DNA from: Nocardioides alkalitolerans
GTDB lineage: Bacteria; Actinomycetota; Actinomycetes; Propionibacteriales; Nocardioidaceae
Length of the DNA: 64,000 nt
Direction: 5' to 3'
Assembly (NCBI GenBank): GCA_038184435.1
Contig: CP116227.1
Location: 3,005,501-3,069,500, forward strand
Below, piece after piece: positions 7,317-16,024 of this stretch. Every line of letters starts with the position of its first letter. The stretch's first letter is position 1. The notes under the pieces were generated by a model. The model was not told the origin of the DNA, did not search any database, and saw only the letters and a list, made by a program, of their open reading frames with translations. The translations under genes were made by a program, and so were the position numbers.

Positions 7317-8815
7317 CGCGGTACCGCCTGGTCCGCGACCAGCCGCGCCGCGAGCGCGACCGCCTCGGTGCGGTTCAGCTTGCCCACGCGGTTCTGCGGG
7401 AGGTCGGGCACGACGTGGACGACCTCGGGCCACTTGGCCTTGGGGAAGCCGGCGGCCGCCAGGCCCTGCTGCACCCCGGCGAGGTCGAGCGGCTCCAGCG
7501 TCACCAGCAGCGCGGCGACGCGCTCCCCGAGCAGGTCGTCCGGCACGGGCACGACGCAGACCTGCGCGACCTGCGGCAGGTCGGCGAGCGCCGCCTCGAC
7601 CTCGTTGACGTCGATGTTGCGGCCTCCGCGGATGATCACCTGCTTCTCGCGCCCGGAGACCAGGAGGAACCCGTCGGCGTCGATCCGGCCGAGGTCGCCG
7701 GTCGGCAGGAACCCGTCGTCGGTGAGGTCGGGCCGCTGCGGCCGCCCCTCCCGTGCGTACCCCAGGAACAGCGACGGTCCGCTGACCTGGAGCCGCCCCT
7801 CCCGGCCGGACGCCACCGGTCGCCCGTCCTGGTCGACGACGCGCACCTCGGTTCCCGGGAACGGGCGACCGTCACGCCCGAGCCGCACCGTCGCGTCGTC
7901 CTCGGGACGGGGCGAGGTGTGGCCGAGGCACTCGGACATCCCGAACACGCGGAGGAACCGGGTGCCCAGCGCGCGCTCGGCGCGCTCGAGGGCCACGGCG
8001 TTCATGGGTCCGCCGCCGACCGTCATCGCCCGCAGGGAGGACAGGCGCCCGTCGCTGCCGGGGACGAGGGAGAGCTGCAGCGCCATCGTCGGCACGAGCA
8101 TCGTCCACGCGACGCGCCGCGACTCCATGAGGTCGAGCGCCTCGGCGGGGTTCCACTTCTCGAGGCAGACCTGGCTGCCCCCCAGCATCGCGGGCAGGTA
8201 GAGACCGAAGCAGAAGGCGGCGACCGAGGAGAGCGGCACGAGCGCCGCGACCGGGTCGCCCGGGCGCAGGCCGACGAGGTCGATGGTGGTCTGCGCGGCG
8301 TACCGCAGCGCGTCCTCGGACTGCACGACGCACTTCGGTCGCCCGGTGGAGCCCGACGTCATCGCGATCGCGACGCCGCCGCCCCAGCGCTCGACCCCGG
8401 CCGTCGCGCCCGGGCGGGCCCGCAGGACCCACCCCCCGAGCACCTCCCGGTACGCCGCGAGGTCGCCCCCGTCGACCTCCCAGCGCTCGATGATCTCGGG
8501 CGATGCGACGACCGCGTCGGGCGCGACGTCCTCGAGCGCCAGCTCGAACTCGCCCGGGGTCGCGTGGTGGCTCATCACGGTGACGAGCCCGCCCCGCATG
8601 CCGACCGCGAGCGCGGTGGCCATCGTGCGCCAGGTGTTGTCGGCCTGCAGCAGCACCGTGGGCGCGCCGTCGACGACCTCGGCGAGGGCGTCCGCGAGCC
8701 GGCGGGCGGCGGTGACGACCTCGCCGAGGGTGTGCGCGCCCGCGCCGTCGACGACGAGCACCGCGTCCGGATCGGTCGCCGCGCGGTCCTCGAGCTCCTG
8801 CGCCAGCTTCCTCAT
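7313..8815 (-). CDS. Class I adenylate-forming CoA ligase (AMP-dependent acyl-CoA synthetase)
   Basis: A 500-residue enzyme that would activate a carboxylic acid with ATP and CoA. The phosphate loop is TSGSTGRPK (153-161), the GxTE-like region reads FGMSECLGHTS, the hinge region GDLGRIDADGFLLVSGREKQ is followed by RGGRNID, and the C-terminal catalytic lysine is K479 (NRVGKLNR). The family covers aliphatic, aromatic and fatty acids, so the acid is not known. It is probably the entry step for the thiolase, dehydrogenase and hydratase genes downstream. Its stop codon lies inside operator site 2. Confidence 0.9.
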   Translation of the reverse strand: MRKLAQELEDRAATDPDAVLVVDGAGAHTLGEVVTAARRLADALAEVVDGAPTVLLQADNTWRTMATALAVGMRGGLVTVMSHHATPGEFELALEDVAPDAVVASPEIIERWEVDGGDLAAYREVLGGWVLRARPGATAGVERWGGGVAIAMTSGSTGRPKCVVQSEDALRYAAQTTIDLVGLRPGDPVAALVPLSSVAAFCFGLYLPAMLGGSQVCLEKWNPAEALDLMESRRVAWTMLVPTMALQLSLVPGSDGRLSSLRAMTVGGGPMNAVALERAERALGTRFLRVFGMSECLGHTSPRPEDDATVRLGRDGRPFPGTEVRVVDQDGRPVASGREGRLQVSGPSLFLGYAREGRPQRPDLTDDGFLPTGDLGRIDADGFLLVSGREKQVIIRGGRNIDVNEVEAALADLPQVAQVCVVPVPDDLLGERVAALLVTLEPLDLAGVQQGLAAAGFPKAKWPEVVHVVPDLPQNRVGKLNRTEAVALAARLVADQAVPR

Positions 8816-8867
8816 GGCGACTGCCTCCTGGGGGTGGTGGGTGGTGCGGACGGATGGGGGTCGTGCG

Positions 8868-9938
8868 TCACGTGTCTCCGGGGACGACGACGGCCCGCCC
8901 CTGCACCCGACCGGCCCGGAGGTCGTCGAGGGCCGTGAGGGCGTCCGCGAGCGGATAGGTGTGCACCTCGGCCGTCACGGTGCCCCGCTGGGCGAGCGCG
9001 ACGACGTCGACGAGGTCGGAGTGGTGGCCCCAGAAGGGCGCGTCGACGGTCCAACCGTTGGCGAGGCGGCCCTTGGCCACCCCGACCTGGCCGCCGCCGC
9101 TGCCGACGACCACGACGGTGCCGCCGGGGGCGAGCAGCTCGGGTGCCGCCGCGAGCGTGGTCGGCGACCCGACGAAGTCGAGCACGAGGTCGGCGCCGGG
9201 GCCCCGCCCCAGGGCGGGCAGCTCGGCGGCGACGTCCGCGACGTCGGCCACCGCGGCCCGGGCGCCCAGGCGGAGCGCGAGGTCCCGCGCCGCCGGCCGG
9301 GGCTCGACGGCGACGACCGCGGTGTCGGGCAGGGCCCGGAGGACCTGCAGCGCGAGGTGCCCGAGACCGCCCACGCCGATGAGGACGGTCGTGCCGCCCT
9401 CGGCCTGCGCGCGGTGGCGGCGCACGGCGTGCTGGGCCGTCAGGCCCGCGTCGGTGAGGGGCGCGGCGGCCGTGGCGGCCAGCCCGTCGGTCGGCACCAG
9501 GTGGCGGACGTCCGGCACCAGCACGAAGTCGGCCAGCCCCCCGTCGCGCCCCAGGCCCCCGCCGACGGGGCCGTCAGCGAGCTCGAGGCAGTAGCTCTCG
9601 CGGCCGCGCCGGCAGTTGCGGCAGGTCCCGCAGCCCCAGACGCCGTGGACGACGACCGTCGTGCCGAGCACCGCGGGGTCCACGTCGTCCCCCGCCGCCG
9701 CGACGGTGCCGGCGATCTCGTGGCCCAGCGTGAACGGCGCCTCGTAGGGCAGCGCACCGGCGGGCGCGTCCACGATGTGGAGGTCGGACTGGCAGAGGCC
9801 GGCGGCCTCGACCCGCACGAGCACCTCGCGGCCCTCGGGGACGGGCACGTCGACCTCGACGAGCTGCGGCCGCGCGGCCCACTCGACCAGTCGCAGCGCG
9901 CGCATCCGCGCGGGCAGCTCGGCGGTGCCGGCGCTCAT
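8868..9938 (-). CDS. Zinc-dependent alcohol dehydrogenase (MDR family)
   Basis: A 356-residue medium-chain dehydrogenase. Catalytic zinc ligands are C49 (GLCQSD) and H73/E74 (LGHE); structural zinc is held by C103, C106, C109 and C117. The NAD(P) motif GVGGLGHLA lies near 186. The start at 9938 overlaps the upstream SDR stop by the ATGA arrangement, so the long open frame extending upstream is not coding. It would oxidise a primary or secondary alcohol to the carbonyl, probably supplying an aldehyde or ketone to the pathway started by the neighbouring CoA ligase. Confidence 0.9.
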   Translation of the reverse strand: MSAGTAELPARMRALRLVEWAARPQLVEVDVPVPEGREVLVRVEAAGLCQSDLHIVDAPAGALPYEAPFTLGHEIAGTVAAAGDDVDPAVLGTTVVVHGVWGCGTCRNCRRGRESYCLELADGPVGGGLGRDGGLADFVLVPDVRHLVPTDGLAATAAAPLTDAGLTAQHAVRRHRAQAEGGTTVLIGVGGLGHLALQVLRALPDTAVVAVEPRPAARDLALRLGARAAVADVADVAAELPALGRGPGADLVLDFVGSPTTLAAAPELLAPGGTVVVVGSGGGQVGVAKGRLANGWTVDAPFWGHHSDLVDVVALAQRGTVTAEVHTYPLADALTALDDLRAGRVQGRAVVVPGDT

Positions 9939-10696
9939 CGCGCCGTCCACCCGCCGTCGACGACCAGGCACTGGCCGGTGACGTACGTCGACGCGTCGGA
10001 CGCCAGGAACAGCAGGGCCCCGTCGACCTCGCCCTCGCGGCCGCCCCGGCCGAGCATCGTGCCGCGGCGCACCCAGTTGGCCGACGCCTCGTTCGTGAAC
10101 AGCCCGTCCGTCATCTCGGTATCGAACCAGCCGGGGACGAGGGTGTTGACCCGCACCCCACGACGCCCCCACTGGCCGGCCAGCTCGCGCGAGAGTCCCG
10201 TGATGGCCGCCTTCGACGCGGCGTAGCTCGCTCCGCCGACCGGGGCCGTGGAGACGAGGCCGATGACGGAGCCGATGTTGACCACCGACAGGGGCGTGCC
10301 CTCGGGCACGGCGCCGACGACGGCGACGGCGAGGTGGAAGCCGGCGGTGAGGTTGAGGCCGAGCACGCTGTCGAAGACCTCGGGCGTGTCGTCGGTCGCG
10401 GCGGGCGGGCCGGGCCGGCCCGCGTTGTTGACGAGCACGTCGATGCGCCCGGAGCCGGCGACCACCCGCTCCACGAGGGCGTCGCGGTCGGCGGCGACCG
10501 TGACGTCGCAGCGCACGGGGACGATGCGGGGCACCTCCCGGGCGAGCTCCTCGAGGCGGTCGAGGCGTCGCGCCGCGGCGTACACGGTCGCGCCGGCCTC
10601 GGCGAGCGTGCGCGCGAAGCCGGCGCCGAGCCCGGAGGAGGCGCCGGTGACGACGGCGACGCGGCCCGTGAGGTCGAACAGGTCGAGCGCACCCAT
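9935..10696 (-). CDS. SDR family oxidoreductase
   Basis: A 253-residue classical SDR: cofactor motif TGASSGLG (17-24), NNAG (90-93), Y158 and K162. It starts on the TGATG overlap with the previous SDR gene and ends on the ATGA overlap with the alcohol dehydrogenase gene. It probably acts on a hydroxyacyl-CoA or alcohol intermediate; no feature separates this from other ketoreductases. Together with the next gene it makes a tandem SDR pair, and the two differ enough in sequence to suggest different steps. Confidence 0.88.
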   Translation of the reverse strand: MGALDLFDLTGRVAVVTGASSGLGAGFARTLAEAGATVYAAARRLDRLEELAREVPRIVPVRCDVTVAADRDALVERVVAGSGRIDVLVNNAGRPGPPAATDDTPEVFDSVLGLNLTAGFHLAVAVVGAVPEGTPLSVVNIGSVIGLVSTAPVGGASYAASKAAITGLSRELAGQWGRRGVRVNTLVPGWFDTEMTDGLFTNEASANWVRRGTMLGRGGREGEVDGALLFLASDASTYVTGQCLVVDGGWTAR

Positions 10697-11454
10697 CAGT
10701 AGACCGCCGTCCGGCCGCCGTCGACGGGGATGAGGGCACCGGTCAGGTAGCCGGGCGCGTCGGAGGCCAGGTGCACCACGAGCGCCGCGAGCTCCTCGGG
10801 CTGGCCCAGCCGCCTGGCCGGGAGCCGGTCGGTGACGAGGCCGAGGAACGCGTCGTCCCACGACTCGCTCATGTCGGTCGCGAAGGCGCCCGGCATCAGG
10901 CAGTTCACGCGGACCGTCGGGGCGTACTCCTGCGCGAACGCGCGGGTGAGGGCGTTGAGACCGTTCTTCGCGGCCGCGTAGACCGCCTCCGGCGGGCTCG
11001 GCCGCTCGGCGCCGATGCTCGAGATGTTGATGATCGACCCGCTGCCCGCGGCGTGCATGTGCGCGCCCGCGGTGGCCATGAGGCGGAACGGGCCCTTGAC
11101 GTTGACCTCCATGGTCTTGTCGAAGAGGCCCTCGCCCAGCTCCAGCAGCGACGGGGCGAGCGGGGCGATCCCGGCGTTGTTGACGAGCACGTCGATCCGG
11201 CCGTGGTCGGCGACGACGGAGTCGACCGCGGGGCCGATCGCGTCCCAGTCGCCGACGTGCAGCCGCAGGGGGTACGCCGCGCGCCCGGTCCGCTCGGTGA
11301 TCGCGGCGGCCGTCTCCTCGCAGGCCTCGAGCTTGCGGCTCGAGACGACCACGGTGGCGCCCGCCTCGGCCAGGGCGAACGCGATCGCGCGCCCCAGGCC
11401 GCGGGTGGCGCCGGTGACGAGGGCGACCTTGCCCTCGAGCAGCAGGTCGCTCAC
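10696..11454 (-). CDS. SDR family oxidoreductase
   Basis: A 252-residue classical SDR: TGATRGLG (14-21), NNAG (92-95), S145/S146, Y159 and K163. The GTG start at 11454 overlaps the acyl-CoA dehydrogenase stop (GTGA). The frame is open far upstream, but that part lies antiphase within the dehydrogenase gene. The closing VDGG motif (PVDGGRTAVY) is typical of the 3-oxoacyl-ACP reductase-like SDR group. Likely role: reduction or oxidation of a hydroxy/keto acyl-CoA in the same pathway as the flanking genes. Confidence 0.88.
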   Translation of the reverse strand: MSDLLLEGKVALVTGATRGLGRAIAFALAEAGATVVVSSRKLEACEETAAAITERTGRAAYPLRLHVGDWDAIGPAVDSVVADHGRIDVLVNNAGIAPLAPSLLELGEGLFDKTMEVNVKGPFRLMATAGAHMHAAGSGSIINISSIGAERPSPPEAVYAAAKNGLNALTRAFAQEYAPTVRVNCLMPGAFATDMSESWDDAFLGLVTDRLPARRLGQPEELAALVVHLASDAPGYLTGALIPVDGGRTAVY

Positions 11455-12662
11455 GCCTCCTCCTTGTAGCGCTCGAGCTCGAGGCGCGCCATGGTGCGCA
11501 GGTGCACCTCGGTCGGGCCGTCGGCGATCTGGAGGGCACGGGTGATGGCGAAGAGGCGGCTCAGCACGGTGTCGTCGCTGACGCCGGCCGCGCCGAACGT
11601 CTGCACCGCGCGGTTGACGACGTCGTGGGCGGTCTCCATCGCGGCGACCTTGATCGCGGCGACCTCGGAGCGCGCCGCGGCGTTGCCGCGGGTGTCCATC
11701 AGCCACGCCGCCTTGAAGGTGAGCAGGCGGATCTGGTCGATCTCCATGCGGCTGCGCGCGATCCACTCGCGCACGACGCCGCGCTTGGCCAGGGGCTCCC
11801 CGAAGGCGACGCGGCTGGTGGCCCGCCGGCACATCAGCTCGAGGGCCCGCTCCGCCATGCCGATGGCCCGCATCGCGTAGTGCATGCGACCGGGACCGAG
11901 GCGACCCTGGGCGATGGCGAAGCCGTCGCCCTCGCTGCCGAGCATGTTCGTGACGGGCACGCGCACGTCGGTGAACTGCACCTCGCCGTGCCCGAGACGG
12001 TCGCGGTAGCCGAACATCGGCAGGTCCCGCAGCACCTCGATCCCGGGGGCGTCGGCGGGCACGAGCACCATGCTCTGCTGCCGGTACGTCGGCCCGTCCG
12101 GGTCGGACTTGCCCATGAAGATCACCAGGCGGCAGTCGGGGTCGAGGACCCCGGACGTGTACCACTTGCGGCCGTTGAGGACGTACTCGTCCCCGTCCCG
12201 CCGGATGGTGGAGGTGATGTTGCGGGCGTCGGAGCTCGCCACGTCCGGCTCGGTCATCGCGAAGGCCGAGCGGATCTCGCAGCGCAGCAGCGGGTCCAGC
12301 CACTGCTCCTGCTGCTCGGGCGTGCCGTACATGGCCAGGATCTCCATGTTGCCGGTGTCGGGCGCCGAGCAGTTGGCGGCCTCGTTGCCGATCATGGAGC
12401 GACCGAGCTCCTCGGCCAGCGGGGCGTACTCGAGGTTGGTCAGCCCGGCGCCGCGGTCGCCGTGGGTCATGAACAGGTTCCAGACGCCGAGCTCGCGCGC
12501 GGTGGCCTGCAGCTCGAGCATGACCGCGGGCTGCTGGTGCGGGTTCTCCGCCGCGGCCACCTGGGCGTCGTAGACCGGCTCGGCCGGGATGACGTGCTCG
12601 TCCATGAACGTGCGCACGGTGCCGAGCAGGGCGGTCGTGCGCGGGCTGTGGTCGAAGTCCAC
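11451..12662 (-). CDS. Acyl-CoA dehydrogenase, ACAD10/11-like
   Basis: A 403-residue flavoprotein. Several stretches resemble the dehydrogenase half of human ACAD10/ACAD11 as I recall it: RSAFAMTEPDVASSDARNI, then NGRKWYTSG with LDPDCRLVIFMGKSDP, then QGRLGPGRMHYAMR and QTFGAAGVSDD. In ACAD11 this half is fused to an N-terminal kinase of the APH fold; here the kinase-like protein is the neighbouring gene at 12706-13674. Those fused enzymes are reported to work on 4-hydroxyacyl-CoA through a phosphorylated intermediate. The GTG start at 12662 follows AGGAAGG. The similarity is from memory, not a search. Confidence 0.88.
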   Translation of the reverse strand: MDFDHSPRTTALLGTVRTFMDEHVIPAEPVYDAQVAAAENPHQQPAVMLELQATARELGVWNLFMTHGDRGAGLTNLEYAPLAEELGRSMIGNEAANCSAPDTGNMEILAMYGTPEQQEQWLDPLLRCEIRSAFAMTEPDVASSDARNITSTIRRDGDEYVLNGRKWYTSGVLDPDCRLVIFMGKSDPDGPTYRQQSMVLVPADAPGIEVLRDLPMFGYRDRLGHGEVQFTDVRVPVTNMLGSEGDGFAIAQGRLGPGRMHYAMRAIGMAERALELMCRRATSRVAFGEPLAKRGVVREWIARSRMEIDQIRLLTFKAAWLMDTRGNAAARSEVAAIKVAAMETAHDVVNRAVQTFGAAGVSDDTVLSRLFAITRALQIADGPTEVHLRTMARLELERYKEEA

Positions 12663-12705
12663 GGGGTGCCTTCCTAGTCGCGGGCGATCCGGCTCGGAGC
12701 GCCGA

Positions 12706-13674
12706 TCAGAGCCTGTCGAGCCCGGTCTCGATGAGCCGGGCGATGGTCGCGGGGAGCTTCTCCTGGGCGGGGTCGTGGTGCCGGCCCTCGCGGTGGCGAC
12801 GCAGGTTGTGGCCCATGATCGCGGCCATCTTGAAGCGCCCGAGGGCGTTGAACCACGCCTGGTCGGGACGCTCGGCGCCGCCGGCGAGCGCCAGCAGCTC
12901 GTCCTCCCCGGGCAGCCCGGGGACCTCGCGCCCCACACCGGGGAAGTTGCTCCCGTCGGCGAAGACGAGGAACCAGCCGAGCTCGACGCGCGGGTCGCCG
13001 AGGCTCCAGATCTCCCAGTCGATGAGCGCCACGGGGTGCTCGCCACGGCTGAGCAGGTTGCCGAGCCGGTAGTCGCCGTGCACGAGCACGGGGTCGAGCG
13101 CCGCGGGCACCGCGGCGGCCAGCCGCTCGCCCAGCAGGTCGCCCCGGGGCACGAGCTCCGGCGGGACCGCGCCCATGGTGCGCACCCAGCGGGCGAGCTC
13201 GTCCGCCGGCGTCAGCACCGGGCCCGGGTCGGGCACGTCGGCGATCGGCACGCCGTGGAGCGCGGTCAGGGCCGCCGCCGCGTGGCGCATGCGGGTGGCG
13301 GCGAGCTCGGCGGGCACCGCCGGGTCGTCGAGCACGGGCTCGAGCGACTCGCCCTCGACCAGCTCCATCGCGAACCACGCCGGCTCCGTGTCGTCGACGG
13401 CGCGCACCGCGGGGACGGCGACCGGCGTGTCCGCGAGCGCCTGCAGGATCCGCGCCTGGCGCAGCATGTCGTGGCGCCCGATGGAGCGCTGGCCCGGCGG
13501 CACGGCCTTGACGACGAAGGCCCCCTCGCCGGTGTCGAGGCGGTAGGTGAGGCCCGAGTGGCCGCCCGGCATGACCTCGAGCGGGCCGACGTCGAGCCCC
13601 GGCGCGGTGGCGCGGAGCACCGCGGCGACGCGGGGTCCGAGGTCGCGGGCGTGCTGCTCCGCCGTGCCGGTCAC
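12706..13674 (-). CDS. APH-fold phosphotransferase (acyl-CoA kinase-like, ACAD11/LvaA-type)
   Basis: A 322-residue kinase-fold protein: ATP lysine K56 (FVVK), catalytic loop HGDYRLGN (199-206, base D201, metal N206) and metal motif DWE (219-221). The family name is aminoglycoside phosphotransferase, but the setting between two acyl-CoA dehydrogenase genes points to the catabolic branch that includes the N-terminal half of ACAD11 and LvaA of levulinate catabolism, which phosphorylates 4-hydroxyacyl-CoA. The GTG start overlaps the upstream dehydrogenase stop (GTGA). Antibiotic resistance is unlikely. Substrate is inference. Confidence 0.85.
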   Translation of the reverse strand: MTGTAEQHARDLGPRVAAVLRATAPGLDVGPLEVMPGGHSGLTYRLDTGEGAFVVKAVPPGQRSIGRHDMLRQARILQALADTPVAVPAVRAVDDTEPAWFAMELVEGESLEPVLDDPAVPAELAATRMRHAAAALTALHGVPIADVPDPGPVLTPADELARWVRTMGAVPPELVPRGDLLGERLAAAVPAALDPVLVHGDYRLGNLLSRGEHPVALIDWEIWSLGDPRVELGWFLVFADGSNFPGVGREVPGLPGEDELLALAGGAERPDQAWFNALGRFKMAAIMGHNLRRHREGRHHDPAQEKLPATIARLIETGLDRL

Positions 13675-14867
13675 GCCGGCTCCCGCGGCAGGCCGAGCAC
13701 GCGCTCGGCGAGGATGTTGTGCTGGATCTCGTCGGTGCCGCCGGCGATGCGGTAGCCCGGGGCCCCGAGCACGTGCTCGAGCCAGGCGTGCTCGCCCCAG
13801 CGGCCCGAGTCGACGGTCAGGTCGGCTCCGAGCAGCAGCCGTGCCACCTCGGAGGTGCGCGCCATGGTGTCGGTGGCGAGCAGCTTGCCGACGGACGCCT
13901 CGGCGCCCGGGTCCTGCCCGGCGACGACCGCGGCCGCGACCCGGATGCCGGTCAGGCGCTGCACGTAGGCCCGCGTGACGAGGTCGGCGACGCGGTCCAC
14001 CTCGAGGGCGTCGAGCGGGGTCGTGCGGTGGCGCGCCAGCTCGACGGCACGGTCCGCGTTGTCCAGGCCGAGACCGCCGGAGTCGAGGCGCTCGGAGGCG
14101 AGCACGGTCAGCGCGACCTTCCAGCCCTGCCCCTCCGGGCCGAGCCGCTGCTCGTCGCCGACGACGACGCCGTCGAGGTAGACCTCGTTGAACGAGGCGC
14201 CGCCCGTCATCTGCCGGATGGGCCGCACGGTCACGCCGGGGGCGTCCATCGGCACGAGGAACACGGTGAGCCCGCGGTGCTTGGGGGCCGACGGGTCGGT
14301 GCGGCAGACCGCGATGCCCACGTCGGAGACGGTGGCCCCCGACGTCCAGACCTTGTGGCCGTCGATGCGCCACCCGCCGTCGTCGGTGCGCACCGCGCGG
14401 GTGCGGACCGCCGCGAGGTCGGAACCGGCCTCGGTCTCGGAGAAGAGCTGGCAGGCGATGACGTCCGTGCGGAGCATGGCGCGCAGGTAGCGCTCCTTCT
14501 GCTCCGGCGTGCCCCACTGGAGCACGGTCGGCGCGACCAGCTGCTGGGTGACGGGGAACATCTCGGTGCGCTTCGGCACCGCGAACTCCTCCTCGACCCG
14601 GCGGAACGCGACGGCGTACGACGCGGGGAGCGACCGCCCGCCGTGCTCCGCGGGCCACGTGAGCGGGCCCCAGCCCGCGTCGAAGCGCGCCTGCTCGTAG
14701 GCCCGGATGCGGTCCGTCTCGGCGCGCTCCTCCTCCGGGGTCCAGCTCTCGAAGACGGCGACGGAGTCGCTGCTCTCGCCCCACGCCTCCGCGGTGCGGG
14801 GCGGGGCGACGGTGGCCAGCCAGGCGCGGGCGTCGGCCACGAAGGTGTCGAAGTCGGGCAGTATCAC
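13671..14867 (-). CDS. Acyl-CoA dehydrogenase
   Basis: A 398-residue FAD enzyme of the acyl-CoA dehydrogenase family, with the flavin/substrate region LFSETEAGSDLAAVRT near 140, WTSGATVSDVGIAVCRTD after it, and the C-terminal YRIAGGTDEIQHNILAERVLG typical of the family. The GTG start at 14867 is chosen because GAGGGAGG precedes it by 5 bases. It ends on a GTGA overlap with the kinase gene. Probable reaction: alpha,beta-desaturation of an acyl-CoA. It is clearly different from the ACAD11-like protein, so the operon carries two dehydrogenase steps or a two-gene complex. Confidence 0.88.
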   Translation of the reverse strand: MILPDFDTFVADARAWLATVAPPRTAEAWGESSDSVAVFESWTPEEERAETDRIRAYEQARFDAGWGPLTWPAEHGGRSLPASYAVAFRRVEEEFAVPKRTEMFPVTQQLVAPTVLQWGTPEQKERYLRAMLRTDVIACQLFSETEAGSDLAAVRTRAVRTDDGGWRIDGHKVWTSGATVSDVGIAVCRTDPSAPKHRGLTVFLVPMDAPGVTVRPIRQMTGGASFNEVYLDGVVVGDEQRLGPEGQGWKVALTVLASERLDSGGLGLDNADRAVELARHRTTPLDALEVDRVADLVTRAYVQRLTGIRVAAAVVAGQDPGAEASVGKLLATDTMARTSEVARLLLGADLTVDSGRWGEHAWLEHVLGAPGYRIAGGTDEIQHNILAERVLGLPREPA

Positions 14868-14878
14868 GGTGGCCTCCC

Positions 14879-16024
14879 TCAGACGCCGAGGACGGTGCAG
14901 GCGCTGATGCCGGGCGCGCCGTACACGTGGGTGAATCCCAGCCGCGGGGCCGGGGCGACCTGGCGCTCCCCCGCCTCGCCGCGGAGCTGGGTGACGATCT
15001 CGTGGACCTGGCGGAGGCCCGAGGCACCGATCGGCTCGCCGTTGGCGATGCAACCGCCGTCGGTGTTCACCGGCAGCCGGCCACCGATCTCGGTGAGGCC
15101 CTCGGCGAGCCACTTCTCCTGCTCGCCGTGCTCGCAGAAGCCGCACTCGGCGAGGTGCATGATCTCGGCGCCGCTCTCGGTGTCCTGCAGCTGCGCCACG
15201 TCGATGTCGGACGGCGCGACGCCCGCCATCTCGAAGGCGGCGCGGGCCGCGTCGGCGCTGACGCTCGACGGTTCGCCCGTGCCCTGCACCGCGGGGCTGA
15301 AGACCTCGAAGGAGCCGAAGGACCGGGTGCGCGCCGCGACGGCCAGCACCCGGACGGGGCGTCCGCCGAGCCGACGGGCGGCGGCCTCGCTGGCGACCAC
15401 GATCGCGGCGCCACCCTCGCCGGGCGAGCAGAACATGTAGCGCGTCAGCGGGTCGTTGACCATGTCGGCGGAGGCGATGACCTCCTCGTCCATGGCTTCG
15501 CGACGCCACGCGTTGGGGTTGAGCGCACCGTTGCGGTAGGCCTTCGCCGCCACCCGCGCGAGCGACTGCCGCGAGATGCCGTGCTGCTCCATGTAGCGCG
15601 CGATCTTGATCGCGAAGAACTGGGTGGTGACCATGAGCCCCGCCTCGCCGTAGCCGGCGGGCAGGCCCCACTCCTCGGGGCGCGGGTCGAACGCTCCCCG
15701 GGGGTGCTTGTCGAAGCCGACGGCGAGGGCGATCTCGGCGCGACCGGACTCGATGGCGTCGATCGCCGCCACCAGCGCGCTGCCCCCGGTGGCACACCCG
15801 TTCTTCACGTTGGTGAAGGGGATGCCGGTGAGGCCGAGGTCGCTGACGAGCGTGTCGGCCAGGCCCGAGCCGTCGCTGCCGCCGAAGGCGACCTGCACGT
15901 CGGGCCAGGCGATGCCGGCGTCGGTCAGGGCGGCCCGCACGGCCTGGAGGGCGAGCGCGCGTCCGGACACGCCGGGCTGGCGGCCGAAGCGGGAGAGACC
16001 CGCGCCGATAATCGAGACGGTCAT
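14879..16024 (-). CDS. Thiolase-family protein (lipid-transfer/SCP2-thiolase-like)
   Basis: A 381-residue thiolase-superfamily enzyme with nucleophile C77 in NVKNGCATGG. The C-terminal motif reads ANGEPIGASG where ordinary thiolases have GHPxGATG, so the usual histidine is replaced by glutamate; the last part (TDGGCIANG and GISACTVLGV) is otherwise typical. Such proteins pair with a DUF35 partner, which is encoded directly upstream (ATGA overlap), and can act as thiolases or retro-aldolases on branched or cyclic acyl-CoAs. Whether this copy cleaves a carbon-carbon bond by the normal mechanism is uncertain. Confidence 0.87.
   Translation of the reverse strand: MTVSIIGAGLSRFGRQPGVSGRALALQAVRAALTDAGIAWPDVQVAFGGSDGSGLADTLVSDLGLTGIPFTNVKNGCATGGSALVAAIDAIESGRAEIALAVGFDKHPRGAFDPRPEEWGLPAGYGEAGLMVTTQFFAIKIARYMEQHGISRQSLARVAAKAYRNGALNPNAWRREAMDEEVIASADMVNDPLTRYMFCSPGEGGAAIVVASEAAARRLGGRPVRVLAVAARTRSFGSFEVFSPAVQGTGEPSSVSADAARAAFEMAGVAPSDIDVAQLQDTESGAEIMHLAECGFCEHGEQEKWLAEGLTEIGGRLPVNTDGGCIANGEPIGASGLRQVHEIVTQLRGEAGERQVAPAPRLGFTHVYGAPGISACTVLGV

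Noticed and set aside
12706..13674. Aminoglycoside resistance enzyme
   Set aside because: The kinase motifs are generic for the APH fold; the gene is coupled to two acyl-CoA dehydrogenase genes and lies in a catabolic operon, so drug resistance is not supported.
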